Assembly: GCF_014279795.1 (NCBI RefSeq)
Contig: NZ_CP047945.1
Location: forward strand, 1,694,572 to 1,758,571
Source of the DNA: Synechococcus sp. PROS-7-1
GTDB lineage: Bacteria; Cyanobacteriota; Cyanobacteriia; PCC-6307; Cyanobiaceae
Reading direction: 5' to 3'
Length of the DNA: 64,000 bases
Below the pieces are notes generated by a model, which ran no database searches, was not told where the DNA came from, and saw only the letters and a program-made list of their open reading frames with translations. The translations under genes and the position numbers were made by a program. Below, one piece after another: positions 8,685 through 18,934 of the stretch. Position 1 is the stretch's first letter. Each line of letters begins with the position of its first letter.

Positions 8685-8760
8685 CGTGGCGCTTGCTGAG
8701 GTGGAAACAATCGGCGCAGGTGAAACGAGCGCCAAACAACCAACTTACCTTGCCGGGGGA

Positions 8761-10248
8761 TCAAAGCTGCCCGAAGCCCTTTTTCTTCTTGACCGGACGC
8801 TGCCGGCGAGGGGTCCCGCCGCCGCGCCCAGCCCGGCCCGCCGGCATTCCCCCCGGCATCCCGGGCATGCCGCCACCCATGCCGGGGAATCCGCCCATTC
8901 CAGGCATGCCTCCGCCCATTCCAGGGAAGCCACCCATGCCCGGCATCCCTCCGCCTTGGGTCATCTGTTGCATGAAGCCACGCATCTTCTGGAAATCCGC
9001 CAGCACCTTGTCCACATCGGCGGGCTGGTGACCACTTCCCCGGGCAATCCGGCGTCGCCGGGAGGGCTGCCCCGCCAGCAGATCGGGATTCTCCCGCTCC
9101 TGCTGCGTCATCGACCCGATCATCGCTTCGATCTTCTTCAGCTGCTGCTCGCCCTGCTTGAGCATGCCGTCATCGATCTTGTTCATCCCCGGGATCATCT
9201 TCATCAAGCCACCGAGCGATCCCATGCGCTTGATCAGGCGCATTTGCTGCACGAAATCAGAGAAGTCGAACGTGGCTTCTTGCAGCTTTTTCTGCATCTT
9301 TTCGACATCAGCCAGCTCCACCTCCTTCTGAGCCTTCTCCACCAGGGTCAGCACATCGCCCATGCCGAGGATGCGGCTGGCCATCCGCTCCGGGTGGAAG
9401 GGCTGCAGAGCCTCCACCTTCTCGCCCGTTCCGATGAACTTGATCGGCTGGCCGCTCACCTTGCGGATCGACAGCGCTGCACCACCACGGGAGTCGCCAT
9501 CCAACTTGGTCAGCACCGCGCCTGTGATGCCGACCTGTTCATGGAAGGCACGGGTGAGCTCGGCCGCTTCCTGACCAATCATCGAATCCACCACCAGCAG
9601 CACTTCATCCGGCTGCACGGCGGTGCGAATCCGCACCATCTCCTCCATCATCTCGGTGTCGATTTGGAGGCGACCCGCTGTATCCACCAGCAGGGTGTCG
9701 AACCCCTCCTCCTTCGCCTTGGCCAAACCGGCAGCCGCAATGGCTTCGGGTTTGGCATCAGCGCCGAGACTGAAGACTTCCACACCGATCTGCCCACCGA
9801 GGGTCTTCAGCTGCTCAATGGCCGCCGGACGGTACACATCGGCGCCAACCATCAGAGCCCGGCGTCCCTGATCCTTGAGATGCAGGCCAAGCTTGGCCGT
9901 GGCAGTTGTTTTACCAGCCCCCTGCAGACCGGCCATCAACACAACGGTGGGTGCCTCCTCGGCCTGGGCCAGCGGAGCGTTACCGCCACCCATCACCTCA
10001 ACCAGCTGCTCGTGCACAACCTGGATGAACTTCTGATCCGGGCTGACGCCACGCACCACGTCGGAGCCAACGGCCTTCTCACGCACATCGGCCACAAAGT
10101 CCTTCACAACAGGAAGGCTCACGTCCGCTTCCAACAGGGCGCGACGCACATCTTTGAGGGCCCCCTCCACATTGCTGTCGGAGATCTTGTCCTGACCTCT
10201 CAGCCCCTTGACCGCATCTTCAAAGCGGGCTGACAGCTCATCGAACAT
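8761..10248 (-). CDS. ffh: Signal recognition particle protein Ffh
   Basis: 495 residues from the ATG at 10248 (MFDELSARFEDAVKGLRGQD). The N domain is followed by the G domain with GLQGAGKTTATAKL, DTAGRLQIDTEMM and TKLDGDSRGGAALS, and the M domain with the RNA-binding GSGHQPADVDKVL motif. The C-terminal tail is a Gly/Met/Pro repeat (GGMPGMGGFPGMGG repeated). It works with the SRP RNA encoded at 41994-42091. It is divergent from the SulP gene at 10334. Confidence 0.95.
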   Translation of the reverse strand: MFDELSARFEDAVKGLRGQDKISDSNVEGALKDVRRALLEADVSLPVVKDFVADVREKAVGSDVVRGVSPDQKFIQVVHEQLVEVMGGGNAPLAQAEEAPTVVLMAGLQGAGKTTATAKLGLHLKDQGRRALMVGADVYRPAAIEQLKTLGGQIGVEVFSLGADAKPEAIAAAGLAKAKEEGFDTLLVDTAGRLQIDTEMMEEMVRIRTAVQPDEVLLVVDSMIGQEAAELTRAFHEQVGITGAVLTKLDGDSRGGAALSIRKVSGQPIKFIGTGEKVEALQPFHPERMASRILGMGDVLTLVEKAQKEVELADVEKMQKKLQEATFDFSDFVQQMRLIKRMGSLGGLMKMIPGMNKIDDGMLKQGEQQLKKIEAMIGSMTQQERENPDLLAGQPSRRRRIARGSGHQPADVDKVLADFQKMRGFMQQMTQGGGMPGMGGFPGMGGGMPGMGGFPGMGGGMPGMPGGMPAGRAGRGGGTPRRQRPVKKKKGFGQL

Positions 10249-10333
10249 CGGTGACGTGGCGGTTGCAGATCTCTGATCGTAAAAGTGGCCGGGCTCGGCA
10301 GTGATTTCTAGGGTTGCAGCGGAGCGTGATGCC

Positions 10334-12025
10334 ATGCGACTCGCCTCATTGGCCCCAGGCCTTGTGGCCCTGCGGGGCTATCGCCCCTCTCAGGACCTGT
10401 TCCGCGATCTGCTTGCAGGCCTTTCGGTGGCAGCCGTGGCTCTTCCGGTGTCAATCGCCTACGCCGAACTGGCCGGGCTCGACCCCGTGACCGGTCTCTA
10501 CGCCAGCATTCTCCCCTTGCTGGCGTATGCCCTGTTCGGCACGTCCAGACAGCTGATGGTCAATCCTGACGCCGCGACCTGCGCCATGATCGCGGCAGCG
10601 GTGACACCTCTGGCAGGAGGAGATCCGGGGCTTTATGCCGCGATGGTGATGGTGCTCACCCTGTTCACCGGACTGTTCTGCATCCTGGCCAGCCTGTTCC
10701 GCCTCGGCGTGCTGGCCGACTTCCTCTCCCGTCCGATCCTGATCGGATTTCTCAACGGCATCGCTCTGAGCATTGTCCTGGGCCAGGTGGGCAAACTGCT
10801 GGGCTTCTCGGTGGACAGCGGAGGAATCATTCCCAGGCTGCTGGAGATCCTCCAGAAACTGCCGCAGACCCATGCACCCACCCTGTTGGTGGGACTGTTC
10901 AGCTTTGCCGTTCTGTTGCTGAGCCAGCGCCTGCTCCCGCGCATCCCCGCGGCCCTGCTGGTGCTGGTGCTCGGAGCGATCGCCGTCTGGTTGCTGGATC
11001 TCACCAGCTTGAACGTGGCGGTGCTGGCCCCGGTGCAAGCCGGCCTGCCGCCGCTGAAGCTGCCTTCGGCCCCGCTCAACGCCCTCCCGTCTCTGGCTGG
11101 ATCCTCGGCTGGTGTGGCCCTGGTGTTGTTCACCAGCGGCACGATCACCTGCCGGAGCTTCGCCTCCCGCGGCGGATATCGCATCGATGTCGATCGGGAA
11201 CTGGTGGCCTATGGGATTGCCAACGTGGCGTCGGCCCTATCCGGCGGTTTTGCCGTCACCGGAGCCGATTCGCGCACAGCCATGGCTGTGACCAGTGGGG
11301 GGCGAAGCCAGGTCACCGGCCTGGTGGCGGCGGCAGCTTTGGCGTCGATCTTGCTGTGGTTCACCGGGCCGATGCAATTTGTGCCGCTGGCGGCCCTCGG
11401 GGCGGTGCTGATGCTGGCGGCTTACTCCCTGTTCGATCTGGCCAGCCTGAAGCGTCTCTGGACACTCGATCGCAAGGAATTCGCCCTGTCCTTGATCACA
11501 TCCCTGGGGGTGGTGACCCTGGGTGCGATCAACGGAATTCTGATCGCTGTGGCGCTCGCAGTGATCCGTTTTGTTAAACACACGGCCCGCCCCCGAGTAG
11601 AGCTGCTCGGGCGGGTGAAAGGGCTTCAGGGATTCCATTCCCTGCAGACCCATCCGGATGGAAAGGCACTTCCCGGACTGCTGCTGTTCCGCTTCAACGC
11701 ACCCCTGGTGTTCTTCAACGCCGACCACTTCCTCGAGCAATCCCGCCGAGCCATTGCCGAAGCGGATTCCAAGCCGCAGTGGTTCGTGGTCGATGCCATC
11801 CCGATGGATCGCATCGACATCAGTGGCGTCAACGCCCTCCAACAGCTCAATCATGTGCTGGCCTCCGAGGGGATCCGCCTGGTGCTCGCCGGACGGCGGA
11901 CCGAAGTACTGAACGGATTGAAGGCCATGGGAATGAACAGCGACAGCATCGAGCCCTGGCTATTCCCCACGTTGCATCAAGCCATCAGGGCCTTTCGGAT
12001 GCATCCTGGTCAACCAGGGATGTAG
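10334..12025 (+). CDS. SulP family inorganic anion transporter
   Basis: 563 residues from the ATG at 10334. An N-terminal domain of about 11-12 hydrophobic helices starts with the SulP block LAGLSVAAVALPVSIAYAEL and GLYASILPLLAYALFGTS. A C-terminal STAS domain (about residues 430-555) includes LLLFRFNAPLVFFNADHF, PMDRIDISGVNALQQL and RTEVLNGLKAMG. The family includes the BicA bicarbonate carriers and sulfate carriers; the substrate is not decided by what I can see. Its 3' end overlaps ftn2 by 16 bases, tail to tail. Confidence 0.88.
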   Translation: MRLASLAPGLVALRGYRPSQDLFRDLLAGLSVAAVALPVSIAYAELAGLDPVTGLYASILPLLAYALFGTSRQLMVNPDAATCAMIAAAVTPLAGGDPGLYAAMVMVLTLFTGLFCILASLFRLGVLADFLSRPILIGFLNGIALSIVLGQVGKLLGFSVDSGGIIPRLLEILQKLPQTHAPTLLVGLFSFAVLLLSQRLLPRIPAALLVLVLGAIAVWLLDLTSLNVAVLAPVQAGLPPLKLPSAPLNALPSLAGSSAGVALVLFTSGTITCRSFASRGGYRIDVDRELVAYGIANVASALSGGFAVTGADSRTAMAVTSGGRSQVTGLVAAAALASILLWFTGPMQFVPLAALGAVLMLAAYSLFDLASLKRLWTLDRKEFALSLITSLGVVTLGAINGILIAVALAVIRFVKHTARPRVELLGRVKGLQGFHSLQTHPDGKALPGLLLFRFNAPLVFFNADHFLEQSRRAIAEADSKPQWFVVDAIPMDRIDISGVNALQQLNHVLASEGIRLVLAGRRTEVLNGLKAMGMNSDSIEPWLFPTLHQAIRAFRMHPGQPGM

Positions 12026-14091
12026 GCCTGCAGGCGCCATCCATCGGCATCCCGACCAAGGATGTAAGTCACACGAATCATCGAAGGCTCCGTCGTCGCC
12101 ACGACGCGGCCCGCTGTGGTGGTGGTCTGGTCGCGGTAATCGACCTCAGCCAGCAATTCAATGCGCTGCGGCGTTTCGCTCACAAGCTGCACCGACGTGA
12201 TCGAAGCCTGGATCGTTTGCTTCAACCCGCCGGCCTGATCGGCCGCCCGCTCCTGGCGGACCTGGCTGATCAATCCAGGCCTGGCGATCGCCTGCAACCG
12301 CGACTGGGCCGTGCCTTCACCCTGCAAAACAGCAGCTTTGCCATCCAACCAGCCCTGAACCAGGCGCTGCAGTTGCGCTGTCGTCGGCTGCTGGGCCTTC
12401 AGAGGGGCCAACGTCGCTGGCTTCGGAGGGTCAGACGCTGTTTGCTCCGGCTTGAGCGTGGCAATGGGAGAGGCGTCATTGGCCTGAGGCAGGGGTTCCT
12501 CCTTGGCTGGAGCCGACGCCTGACCATCAGCTGCACTGGGATCCGCTGCTTGACGCAAGCCGATCAGACTGCCGGCCGCCACCACTGCCACCAGCGCAGC
12601 GAACACACCCGAGCCAATGAGCACCGAGCGGCTTGGGCGCGGAATTTCAGGAACTGAGAGTGAAGGCCACGCTGGCCAGCTCAGTTGGGGCATGCGCAAC
12701 CCGGCGAACGGACGCGCAGCAGAACGCTCGGACGGGTCCGCCTGGGATTCGCTGCTGTCATCCGCCATCACCGGCGCTGGAATCGTCATCGGCAAGGTGC
12801 CATCAGGGTCGAGTCCCAAAGGGGGAAGATCGTCAGCCATGGCTGGCGTGAACGTTGCCTGCCTCGCCTGCTTCCGTTCCAGGCTCTCCACATAAGCCTG
12901 CACATCGCGATCAGCGAACCAGGTCTCGAGATCAACTGCGTCAGCATCCACATCCCGGTAACCCGGCAGCACATCACGCCCAAGCCAGGTGCGGCAGTAA
13001 TCGCAGAGAGCCGCCAGCACATCGCCTGGGTGGTCGTCCATCCAGGCTTTCAACGCCGGGTCAGAACTGGTGGAAAAGCGACGTTCGGCTCGATCCACAT
13101 CACCGAGCAGCAGATCCAGGCAACCCAGAAGAGGCTTCGTATCGAAGCCCTCGAGCACCAAAGCCTCAAGCTTGGTGCGGGCATCCTGAACCCGTTCAGG
13201 CTTGCGTTGGGAGAAACCAGCCGCGGCCAGCGCCATCACCCCAAGAAAGGACGCGTCGATCGAGCCGGCTTCCTGCAGATGGCCGAAAAGATCCACTTGC
13301 TCTTGAACCGTCAGGAAGCGGCGGATCTGCTGGAAGAACAGTTCAAAGGCACCCTGGTCCATGGCACCGATCGCCTCGCCGGGGCCTTCAGCATCCGCAG
13401 AAGCTCCCTCGAGTCCTCCACGCTCGAGAATGAAGGCTTCCAGCATGGCCAGACCTTCGCGGCGCGCGGATTGCTCGGCAAGATCGCGGCTGAGCAGATC
13501 CAGGATTCGATAGGGCCTGAGTTGGCGGAGTTCGCTTTCCAGCGTTTGGCGCTGATCCGGCAACTTCCCCATGCGCTGAAGCAGCTGCAATCCCTCCTGC
13601 AGCAGGGTCGCTGCCGATTCATAGCGGCGCTGATCCCTGTCCTGAGCGGCGGCATCCCGGCAGGCAAGCGCCGCCAGCAGCGACAAATCCGACTCGCGGC
13701 CGCTGCCCAGGGCCGGAGCCTGCGGCGGTTGCAGCGCCTGGCGGGCCATCTGAAAGGTTTCGTGGGGGGCATGGGCCTCCCAGAGCAACATCAAACCGGC
13801 AACCTCACGGTTGGAGGCGAGTTCCAAACCAGCCGTTTCCCCGGGGTGGTTGCGCCCCAGTTCCAGCAGCGTCGCCTCGTACTCCCCTCGACGCAAGGGA
13901 TCGCTGAGGAGATCCGCTGACAGCCTCAGAAGCTCAGCACGCTGGGTCAGAGCATCGTGAGTGAAGCCCTGGTCAGGAGCGCGATCCAGGCGCAGCTGAA
14001 GGGTCCTGAGGACCATTTCGGCTTCGGCGGTGGGACTGACACCCAGCAGCCGGAAATGGTCGATGGGCAGGTCCACCAGCAAACTCACCAT
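12010..14091 (-). CDS. ftn2: Cell division protein Ftn2/ZipN (ARC6-like)
   Basis: 693 residues from the ATG at 14091. The N terminus (MVSLLVDLPIDHFRLLGVSP) begins a DnaJ-like domain. A long helical region follows, one membrane segment (SVLIGSGVFAALVAVVAAGS, about residues 492-515), a low-complexity linker, then a C-terminal ARC6-type domain (LVQGWLDGKAAVLQGEG, LAEVDYRDQTTTTAG). In cyanobacteria Ftn2/ZipN anchors and assembles the FtsZ ring at the inner membrane. It is divergent from pdhA with 85 bases between the two starts. Confidence 0.88.
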   Translation of the reverse strand: MVSLLVDLPIDHFRLLGVSPTAEAEMVLRTLQLRLDRAPDQGFTHDALTQRAELLRLSADLLSDPLRRGEYEATLLELGRNHPGETAGLELASNREVAGLMLLWEAHAPHETFQMARQALQPPQAPALGSGRESDLSLLAALACRDAAAQDRDQRRYESAATLLQEGLQLLQRMGKLPDQRQTLESELRQLRPYRILDLLSRDLAEQSARREGLAMLEAFILERGGLEGASADAEGPGEAIGAMDQGAFELFFQQIRRFLTVQEQVDLFGHLQEAGSIDASFLGVMALAAAGFSQRKPERVQDARTKLEALVLEGFDTKPLLGCLDLLLGDVDRAERRFSTSSDPALKAWMDDHPGDVLAALCDYCRTWLGRDVLPGYRDVDADAVDLETWFADRDVQAYVESLERKQARQATFTPAMADDLPPLGLDPDGTLPMTIPAPVMADDSSESQADPSERSAARPFAGLRMPQLSWPAWPSLSVPEIPRPSRSVLIGSGVFAALVAVVAAGSLIGLRQAADPSAADGQASAPAKEEPLPQANDASPIATLKPEQTASDPPKPATLAPLKAQQPTTAQLQRLVQGWLDGKAAVLQGEGTAQSRLQAIARPGLISQVRQERAADQAGGLKQTIQASITSVQLVSETPQRIELLAEVDYRDQTTTTAGRVVATTEPSMIRVTYILGRDADGWRLQAYIPG

Positions 14092-14176
14092 TGGCTGCAG
14101 ACTGTAGACAGTGTCTGGGGTTTTGCCCATTGATTCACCGCTGCCCCCTAAAGTCGGTGGTCGATCACGCAGTGCC

Positions 14177-15271
14177 ATGAGCCAGGACATCGCAGTGGGC
14201 ACCGAATCACGAACCCAATCCCAGGGCGGTCTTGTCGGGGCCCACGCGGAGCGTTTATCCAGTCTGGTCACCGCCCAAAGAGCCTCGGTGGATCGCACGA
14301 CGGGTCTGGAGCTCTACCGGGACATGACCCTCGGACGACGCTTCGAAGACAAGTGCGCGGAGATGTATTACCGCGGCAAGATGTTTGGCTTCGTGCATTT
14401 GTACAACGGCCAGGAGGCAGTGAGCACGGGTGTCATCGGCGCCATGAAGCGCCAGCACGACTGGTTCTGCAGCACCTACCGCGACCACGTGCACGCCCTG
14501 AGCGCCGGTGTTCCGGCCCGTGAGGTCATGAGCGAGCTGTTCGGGAAGGAAACAGGTTGCAGCAAGGGTCGCGGTGGCTCGATGCACCTGTTCTCAAAGG
14601 AACACCATCTTCTGGGAGGTTTCGCCTTCATTGGCGAGGGAATTCCCGTTGCGCTTGGCGCCGCTTTCACCAGCCGCTACAAGCGTGATGCTCTTGGTGA
14701 TTCCAGCAGCAATGCAGTCACCGCGGCTTTCTTCGGCGATGGAACGTGCAACAACGGCCAGTTCTTTGAGTGCCTGAACATGGCACAACTCTGGAAGCTA
14801 CCCATCCTTTTCGTGGTGGAGAACAACAAGTGGGCCATCGGCATGGCCCACGATCGCGCCACGAGCGATCCCGAAATCTGGCGCAAGGCTGGTGCCTTCG
14901 GCATGGCTGGTGAAGAAGTGGATGGCATGGATGTGCTCGCTGTCCGCGCCGCAGCCCAGAGGGCGGTGGAACGGGCCAGGGCCGGAGAAGGCCCGACTGT
15001 CCTGGAATGCCTCACCTATCGATTCCGGGGCCACTCCCTCGCCGACCCGGACGAATTGAGGGCTGAGGAGGAAAAGCAGTTCTGGGCCAAACGCGACCCC
15101 TTAAAAGCGCTGGAGAGGGATCTGTTGGCCGCCAATCTGGTGTCTGCTGAGGAGCTTCGGGCGATCGAGAAGGAAATCGATGCCGAGGTACAGGATTGCG
15201 TGGACTTCGCGCTCAGCGCTCCAGAACCCGATGGGTCCGAACTGACCCGTTACATCTGGGCTGACGACTGA
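14177..15271 (+). CDS. pdhA: Pyruvate dehydrogenase E1 component, alpha subunit
   Basis: 364 residues from the ATG at 14177 ([18 protein letters not shown]); an upstream ATG at 14111 lies in the ftn2 leader. The thiamine-diphosphate motif GDG...NN is in [20 protein letters not shown] ending at [16 protein letters not shown], the conserved phosphorylation-loop-like region and [15 protein letters not shown] are present. It oxidatively decarboxylates pyruvate with a beta subunit not in the window and the E3 encoded at 24211-25659. Confidence 0.94.
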   Translation: MSQDIAVGTESRTQSQGGLVGAHAERLSSLVTAQRASVDRTTGLELYRDMTLGRRFEDKCAEMYYRGKMFGFVHLYNGQEAVSTGVIGAMKRQHDWFCSTYRDHVHALSAGVPAREVMSELFGKETGCSKGRGGSMHLFSKEHHLLGGFAFIGEGIPVALGAAFTSRYKRDALGDSSSNAVTAAFFGDGTCNNGQFFECLNMAQLWKLPILFVVENNKWAIGMAHDRATSDPEIWRKAGAFGMAGEEVDGMDVLAVRAAAQRAVERARAGEGPTVLECLTYRFRGHSLADPDELRAEEEKQFWAKRDPLKALERDLLAANLVSAEELRAIEKEIDAEVQDCVDFALSAPEPDGSELTRYIWADD

Positions 15272-15272
15272 A

Positions 15273-16187
15273 TCACAGACCGTGCAACCGCGCCTGATCC
15301 GCAGCAGCGCGGAACACCAAGGCATGCCGTTTCACAAGGGGGATCATGGCGTCATATCCCCCACCGATGACAGTGGCCACTGGGATTCCGCGGCGCATGC
15401 AGGCATCGAGAACCAGATGATCCCGCTGGAGAAGGCCAAGATCCGTGAGGGCGAGACGTCCAAGCCGATCATCCCGGTGGGGATCGACTCCCGCGTTGTA
15501 GAGAACCAACTGAGGACGTAGACGATCCAGAACACCGGGGAGATGGTCGCCGATGGTTTCCAGATAGGACCTGTCTTCGAGTCCATCGCCTAGAGGCAGA
15601 TCGAGATCGCTGACCTGCTTTCGGGAAGGGAAGTTTGACGCGGCATGCGCTGAAAAGGTGAACACGCGTTCATCGCCGCGGAAGATCAGGGCGGTGGCAT
15701 CCCCTTGGTGCACATCCAGATCAACAACAAGCAGCCGCTGGAGGCCTTCCTGCTCGATCAGAACCCGCGAACAGACAGCCAGATCATTGAAGATGCAGAA
15801 GCCGCTGCCGAAATCAGGAAAGGCATGGTGGGTGCCACCAGCGAGATGACAGGCCAAGCCATGGCGCAAGGCAAGCCTGGCCGTGAGCACAGTTCCACCC
15901 ACAGCGAGCCAGGTGCGTTGAACCAGAGGCGTTGTGGCGGGCAAACCAATCCTTCGCTGCGCCTGCCGATCCAGGCGGTCTCTAGCGAAGGCTTCGTGGT
16001 ACTGCCTCTGATGCACAAGCTCAAGCCAGCGTCGCGGCACAGGCAGGGGGCGATGCATCTGGCTGGAATCCGCCAGTCCACAGTCGAACAGGCAGCGCTC
16101 GAGTTCCCGAAACTTCGCCATCGGAAACCGATGGCTACTGGGGAGCGGAGCGCTGTAGGCCTCGTGGTAGACGAGCGGTGGCTTCAA
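15273..16187 (-). CDS. Histone deacetylase-like (AcuC/HDAC superfamily) hydrolase
   Basis: About 304 residues if translated from the TTG at 16187; the frame is open to 16286 but that would overlap the sigma gene. Zinc-site motifs are present: HHAFPDFGSGFCIFNDLAV, DLDVHQGDA and YNAGVDPHRDDRLGRL. Bacterial members deacetylate acetylpolyamines, acetoin-related substrates or acetyl-lysine; the substrate is unknown here. It converges on pdhA with one base between stops and lies downstream of the sigma factor gene on the same strand. Confidence 0.8.
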   Translation of the reverse strand: MKPPLVYHEAYSAPLPSSHRFPMAKFRELERCLFDCGLADSSQMHRPLPVPRRWLELVHQRQYHEAFARDRLDRQAQRRIGLPATTPLVQRTWLAVGGTVLTARLALRHGLACHLAGGTHHAFPDFGSGFCIFNDLAVCSRVLIEQEGLQRLLVVDLDVHQGDATALIFRGDERVFTFSAHAASNFPSRKQVSDLDLPLGDGLEDRSYLETIGDHLPGVLDRLRPQLVLYNAGVDPHRDDRLGRLALTDLGLLQRDHLVLDACMRRGIPVATVIGGGYDAMIPLVKRHALVFRAAADQARLHGL

Positions 16188-16224
16188 CGAATCGATTCGG
16201 TCCGTGAAGTCTGCAAGATGAGAC

Positions 16225-17166
16225 TCAGAACGTGGGAGCCACCCGACGGGTGAGATTGCGGAGCTTGCGCAGGGCCTTGAGCTCAACCTGACGAACCCGC
16301 TCGCGTGACACGTCGAGGAGGCGCCCGATTTCCGCCAGCGTATGGCGTTCGTTGCCGTTCAAGCCGAAACGCAACGTGAGCACGTGCTGCTCCTGATCAC
16401 TGAGATGACTCATCCAGCGACCGAGCTGTTCGTGATGCATGCGCTGTTCCACCCTGTCGAGAGGCTCTTCAAGGGAGGAATCAGCAATCAGATCTCCCAA
16501 GAAACTGCGACCTTCCTCTCCGTTCACGGGTGCATCCAGGCTGCTGGTGGTGAGCGCCTGCCGTAGCAGGGAGTCAAGCTCCTCAACCGGCATATCCATC
16601 GCCTCGGCAATTTCGAGGCGGCTTGGCATGGCTCCCAGCTTGTGAGCCAAATCCAAACTGACCTTGCGGATGGTGGTAAGACGTTCGCTCAGGTGGACCG
16701 GCAAACGGATCGTGCGCGACTGACAAGCAATCGCCCGGGTCATGCTCTGACGAATCCACCAGAAGGCATAAGTGGAGAATTTGTAACCACGGGTCGGGTC
16801 AAATTTTTCAACAGCTCGCTCGAGACCCAAAGACCCTTCTTGTATCAAATCGAGAAGCTCTAGACCCTTGCCCTGATATTTCTTTGCGACGCTTACGACC
16901 AATCTCAGGTTGGCTTTCATCATCCGTTGCTTGGCACGCTGACCCACGCGAATCAAGCGGCGCTGCTTGCCGTCAAATTGATCGCTATCCGCGGCAATCG
17001 AACCATCTTCAGTGAGCTGCATCAGCTGCTGCACTTGATTTCCAAGCTCAATTTCCTCAGCGGGCGTCAGCAAAGGAATTCTTCCGATCGTTGCGAGATA
17101 CCAACTGATTGGATCACTGCTTCGTCGTCTCTGGGTTTCAGAAACCCCGGCTGCGGCTGAGGGCAT
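16225..17166 (-). CDS. Group 2 sigma-70 factor (RpoD-like)
   Basis: 313 residues. Region 1.2 is DPISWYLATIGRIPLLTPAEE, region 2 is LIQEGSLGLERAVEKFDPTR with KFSTYAFWWIRQSMTRAI, region 3 follows, and the region 4 helix-turn-helix is LAEIGRLLDVSRERVRQVE. It lacks the long acidic N terminus of a primary sigma factor, so it is one of the non-essential cyanobacterial group 2 factors, often used in stress or nutrient adaptation. The 140 bases upstream are AT-rich and likely hold its promoter. Confidence 0.9.
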   Translation of the reverse strand: MPSAAAGVSETQRRRSSDPISWYLATIGRIPLLTPAEEIELGNQVQQLMQLTEDGSIAADSDQFDGKQRRLIRVGQRAKQRMMKANLRLVVSVAKKYQGKGLELLDLIQEGSLGLERAVEKFDPTRGYKFSTYAFWWIRQSMTRAIACQSRTIRLPVHLSERLTTIRKVSLDLAHKLGAMPSRLEIAEAMDMPVEELDSLLRQALTTSSLDAPVNGEEGRSFLGDLIADSSLEEPLDRVEQRMHHEQLGRWMSHLSDQEQHVLTLRFGLNGNERHTLAEIGRLLDVSRERVRQVELKALRKLRNLTRRVAPTF

Positions 17167-17306
17167 GGGGATGGACTTATGACGTGGTGCGACTGTCCTA
17201 CGGAATTCACATAATTGGATGTGTTTTCAGCAACCCTTCAGATTCGTACGTGGAAAACGACACAAACCAATCGCAATTGCGTCATCAGGTGTTGAAACCT
17301 AAATAA

Positions 17307-18875
17307 TTACTTCAGCTCATCACTCAATTGTGTCAGTGATCGCACCAATTGCATGAGTTGATCAGCGATGGTGAGAGCCCCACTGCCACGGCTGCAGCGG
17401 CACGCGGCCTGAGCATGCAGCAATCCCGCCGCTGCCAGGCCCGCCCCATCCACAGGGCCAGCGGCAGCCTGCAGTCGTGCTCCCCAGCCCCCGGCCAGAC
17501 CTGCCAACAGATCCCCGAACCCGGTGCGAGCGACCTGGCGATCCGTACCCACCAACTGACGCACAGATCCCGAAGGGTCCGCGATCACGCTATGTGCACC
17601 CTTCAGCAACACCACCACACCGCTGCGCTCCGCAGCGGTGGCAGCGCGCTCCAGCGGAGAGTGCTGATCGCAGCAGGGGAAAAGACGTTCAAATTCCTGG
17701 GGGTGGGGGGTGATCCAAGTGGGTCCCATCCGCTTCAGGAACCAGCGCCAGCCATCAACCTCCCCGGACAGTTGATTGAGAGCATCGGCATCAAGCACCA
17801 AAAGGCCCCGGAAGGTCAACAAAGGTTCAGCCCAGCCTCGCCAGACCCCTTCCATCAATCCCAGACCGGGCCCCAGCAGCACGGCATCCAAGCGACTGAG
17901 ATCGCTTTGCTGCAAAGCAGGACCCCACAGCAGTGCACCACTGGCATCGCACTCCAGTGCAGGCTCTGAAACCACTTCCGGGGCCCATTGCCAGAGCTGT
18001 TGATCCACCGCTTTCGGGAGAGCGGCCCGCACACTGCCGGCACCACTGGCCAAGGCTCCTCGCACCGCAAGGTGAGCCGCACCGCGATAACGCTCGCTGC
18101 CAGCGATGAGCAGCAAGCGTCCACGCTCATACTTCATCGCAGTACCTCTCTCATCAGGGACCGGCAGGGTCTTGAGGTCTGGGGCCCCCACCTGAAGCAC
18201 GGGGGGAGACACCAGGGAAGCCATCAGCCCTGGTGGTACCCCTGGATCGATGCGATGCACGATGCCAGCCGAGGGCAGAGCCGCGTCCTGAACCAGTCCC
18301 TGCTTGATGAAAGCCACGGTAAGGGTGTCGGAGGCCACGGCGACCGCGGCTCCCAATGGAGCGCCTGAATCACTGTCCAGACCGGCTGGGCAATCCAGGC
18401 TGATCAACTGTCCGGGTGCGTAGAGCTGACGCTGCTGCAACAGCTGCGCCACCGGATCAGGCAGGGGTCGCGTCTGGCCGAGACCAAACAGCGCATCAAT
18501 CCACAGGGCTGGATCAGCGGGGTCAGGCTCGGACTCCTGCACATCCACCCCCAGCCAGAGCAAGTGCCGCCAGTGTTCGCGGGTGAGGGACTGCCGCAGA
18601 GGCAACGGGGCCCAAACACGCACGGTGATGCCGCTCTCCAGCAACTTTCGGCCCAGAACCAGGCCATCGCCTCCGTTATGGCCAGGCCCCACAAGCACCA
18701 AAACCCCTTGGGCCAGACGAGCGGGACGCTGCAGACACCACTCCGCCATCCTCTGGCCGACCGTTTCCATCAAGGCAGCGACGGGCAGCCCGCTGGCCAG
18801 CCACTGCTGCTCCAGCTCCAGCATCTGATCACTGCGAACCAGCAGATGATCAGCATCGACAGCTGGCCAAGGCAT
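17307..18875 (-). CDS. nnrD: Bifunctional NAD(P)H-hydrate epimerase/dehydratase
   Basis: 522 residues from the ATG at 18875; a GTG eight codons upstream is possible. The N-terminal YjeF epimerase domain has [19 protein letters not shown]. The C-terminal ribokinase-like ADP-dependent dehydratase domain has [37 protein letters not shown] and [16 protein letters not shown]. It repairs damaged NAD(P)H hydrates. It is divergent from mnmA, with 59 bases between the starts. Confidence 0.92.
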   Translation of the reverse strand: MPWPAVDADHLLVRSDQMLELEQQWLASGLPVAALMETVGQRMAEWCLQRPARLAQGVLVLVGPGHNGGDGLVLGRKLLESGITVRVWAPLPLRQSLTREHWRHLLWLGVDVQESEPDPADPALWIDALFGLGQTRPLPDPVAQLLQQRQLYAPGQLISLDCPAGLDSDSGAPLGAAVAVASDTLTVAFIKQGLVQDAALPSAGIVHRIDPGVPPGLMASLVSPPVLQVGAPDLKTLPVPDERGTAMKYERGRLLLIAGSERYRGAAHLAVRGALASGAGSVRAALPKAVDQQLWQWAPEVVSEPALECDASGALLWGPALQQSDLSRLDAVLLGPGLGLMEGVWRGWAEPLLTFRGLLVLDADALNQLSGEVDGWRWFLKRMGPTWITPHPQEFERLFPCCDQHSPLERAATAAERSGVVVLLKGAHSVIADPSGSVRQLVGTDRQVARTGFGDLLAGLAGGWGARLQAAAGPVDGAGLAAAGLLHAQAACRCSRGSGALTIADQLMQLVRSLTQLSDELK

Positions 18876-18934
18876 GGAGGGGGGCCCATGGGACCTCACT
18901 ATGGAGAGAGAAGCCCATTTCTGTCCGTCAGCCC

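Noticed and set aside
8611-10233. Long open frame (540 codons) antisense to ffh
   Set aside because: Pro/His/Leu-rich shadow of a high-GC gene; ffh on the other strand is certain.
12685-13920. Long open frame antisense to ftn2
   Set aside because: No family-like sequence; composition is that of a shadow frame.
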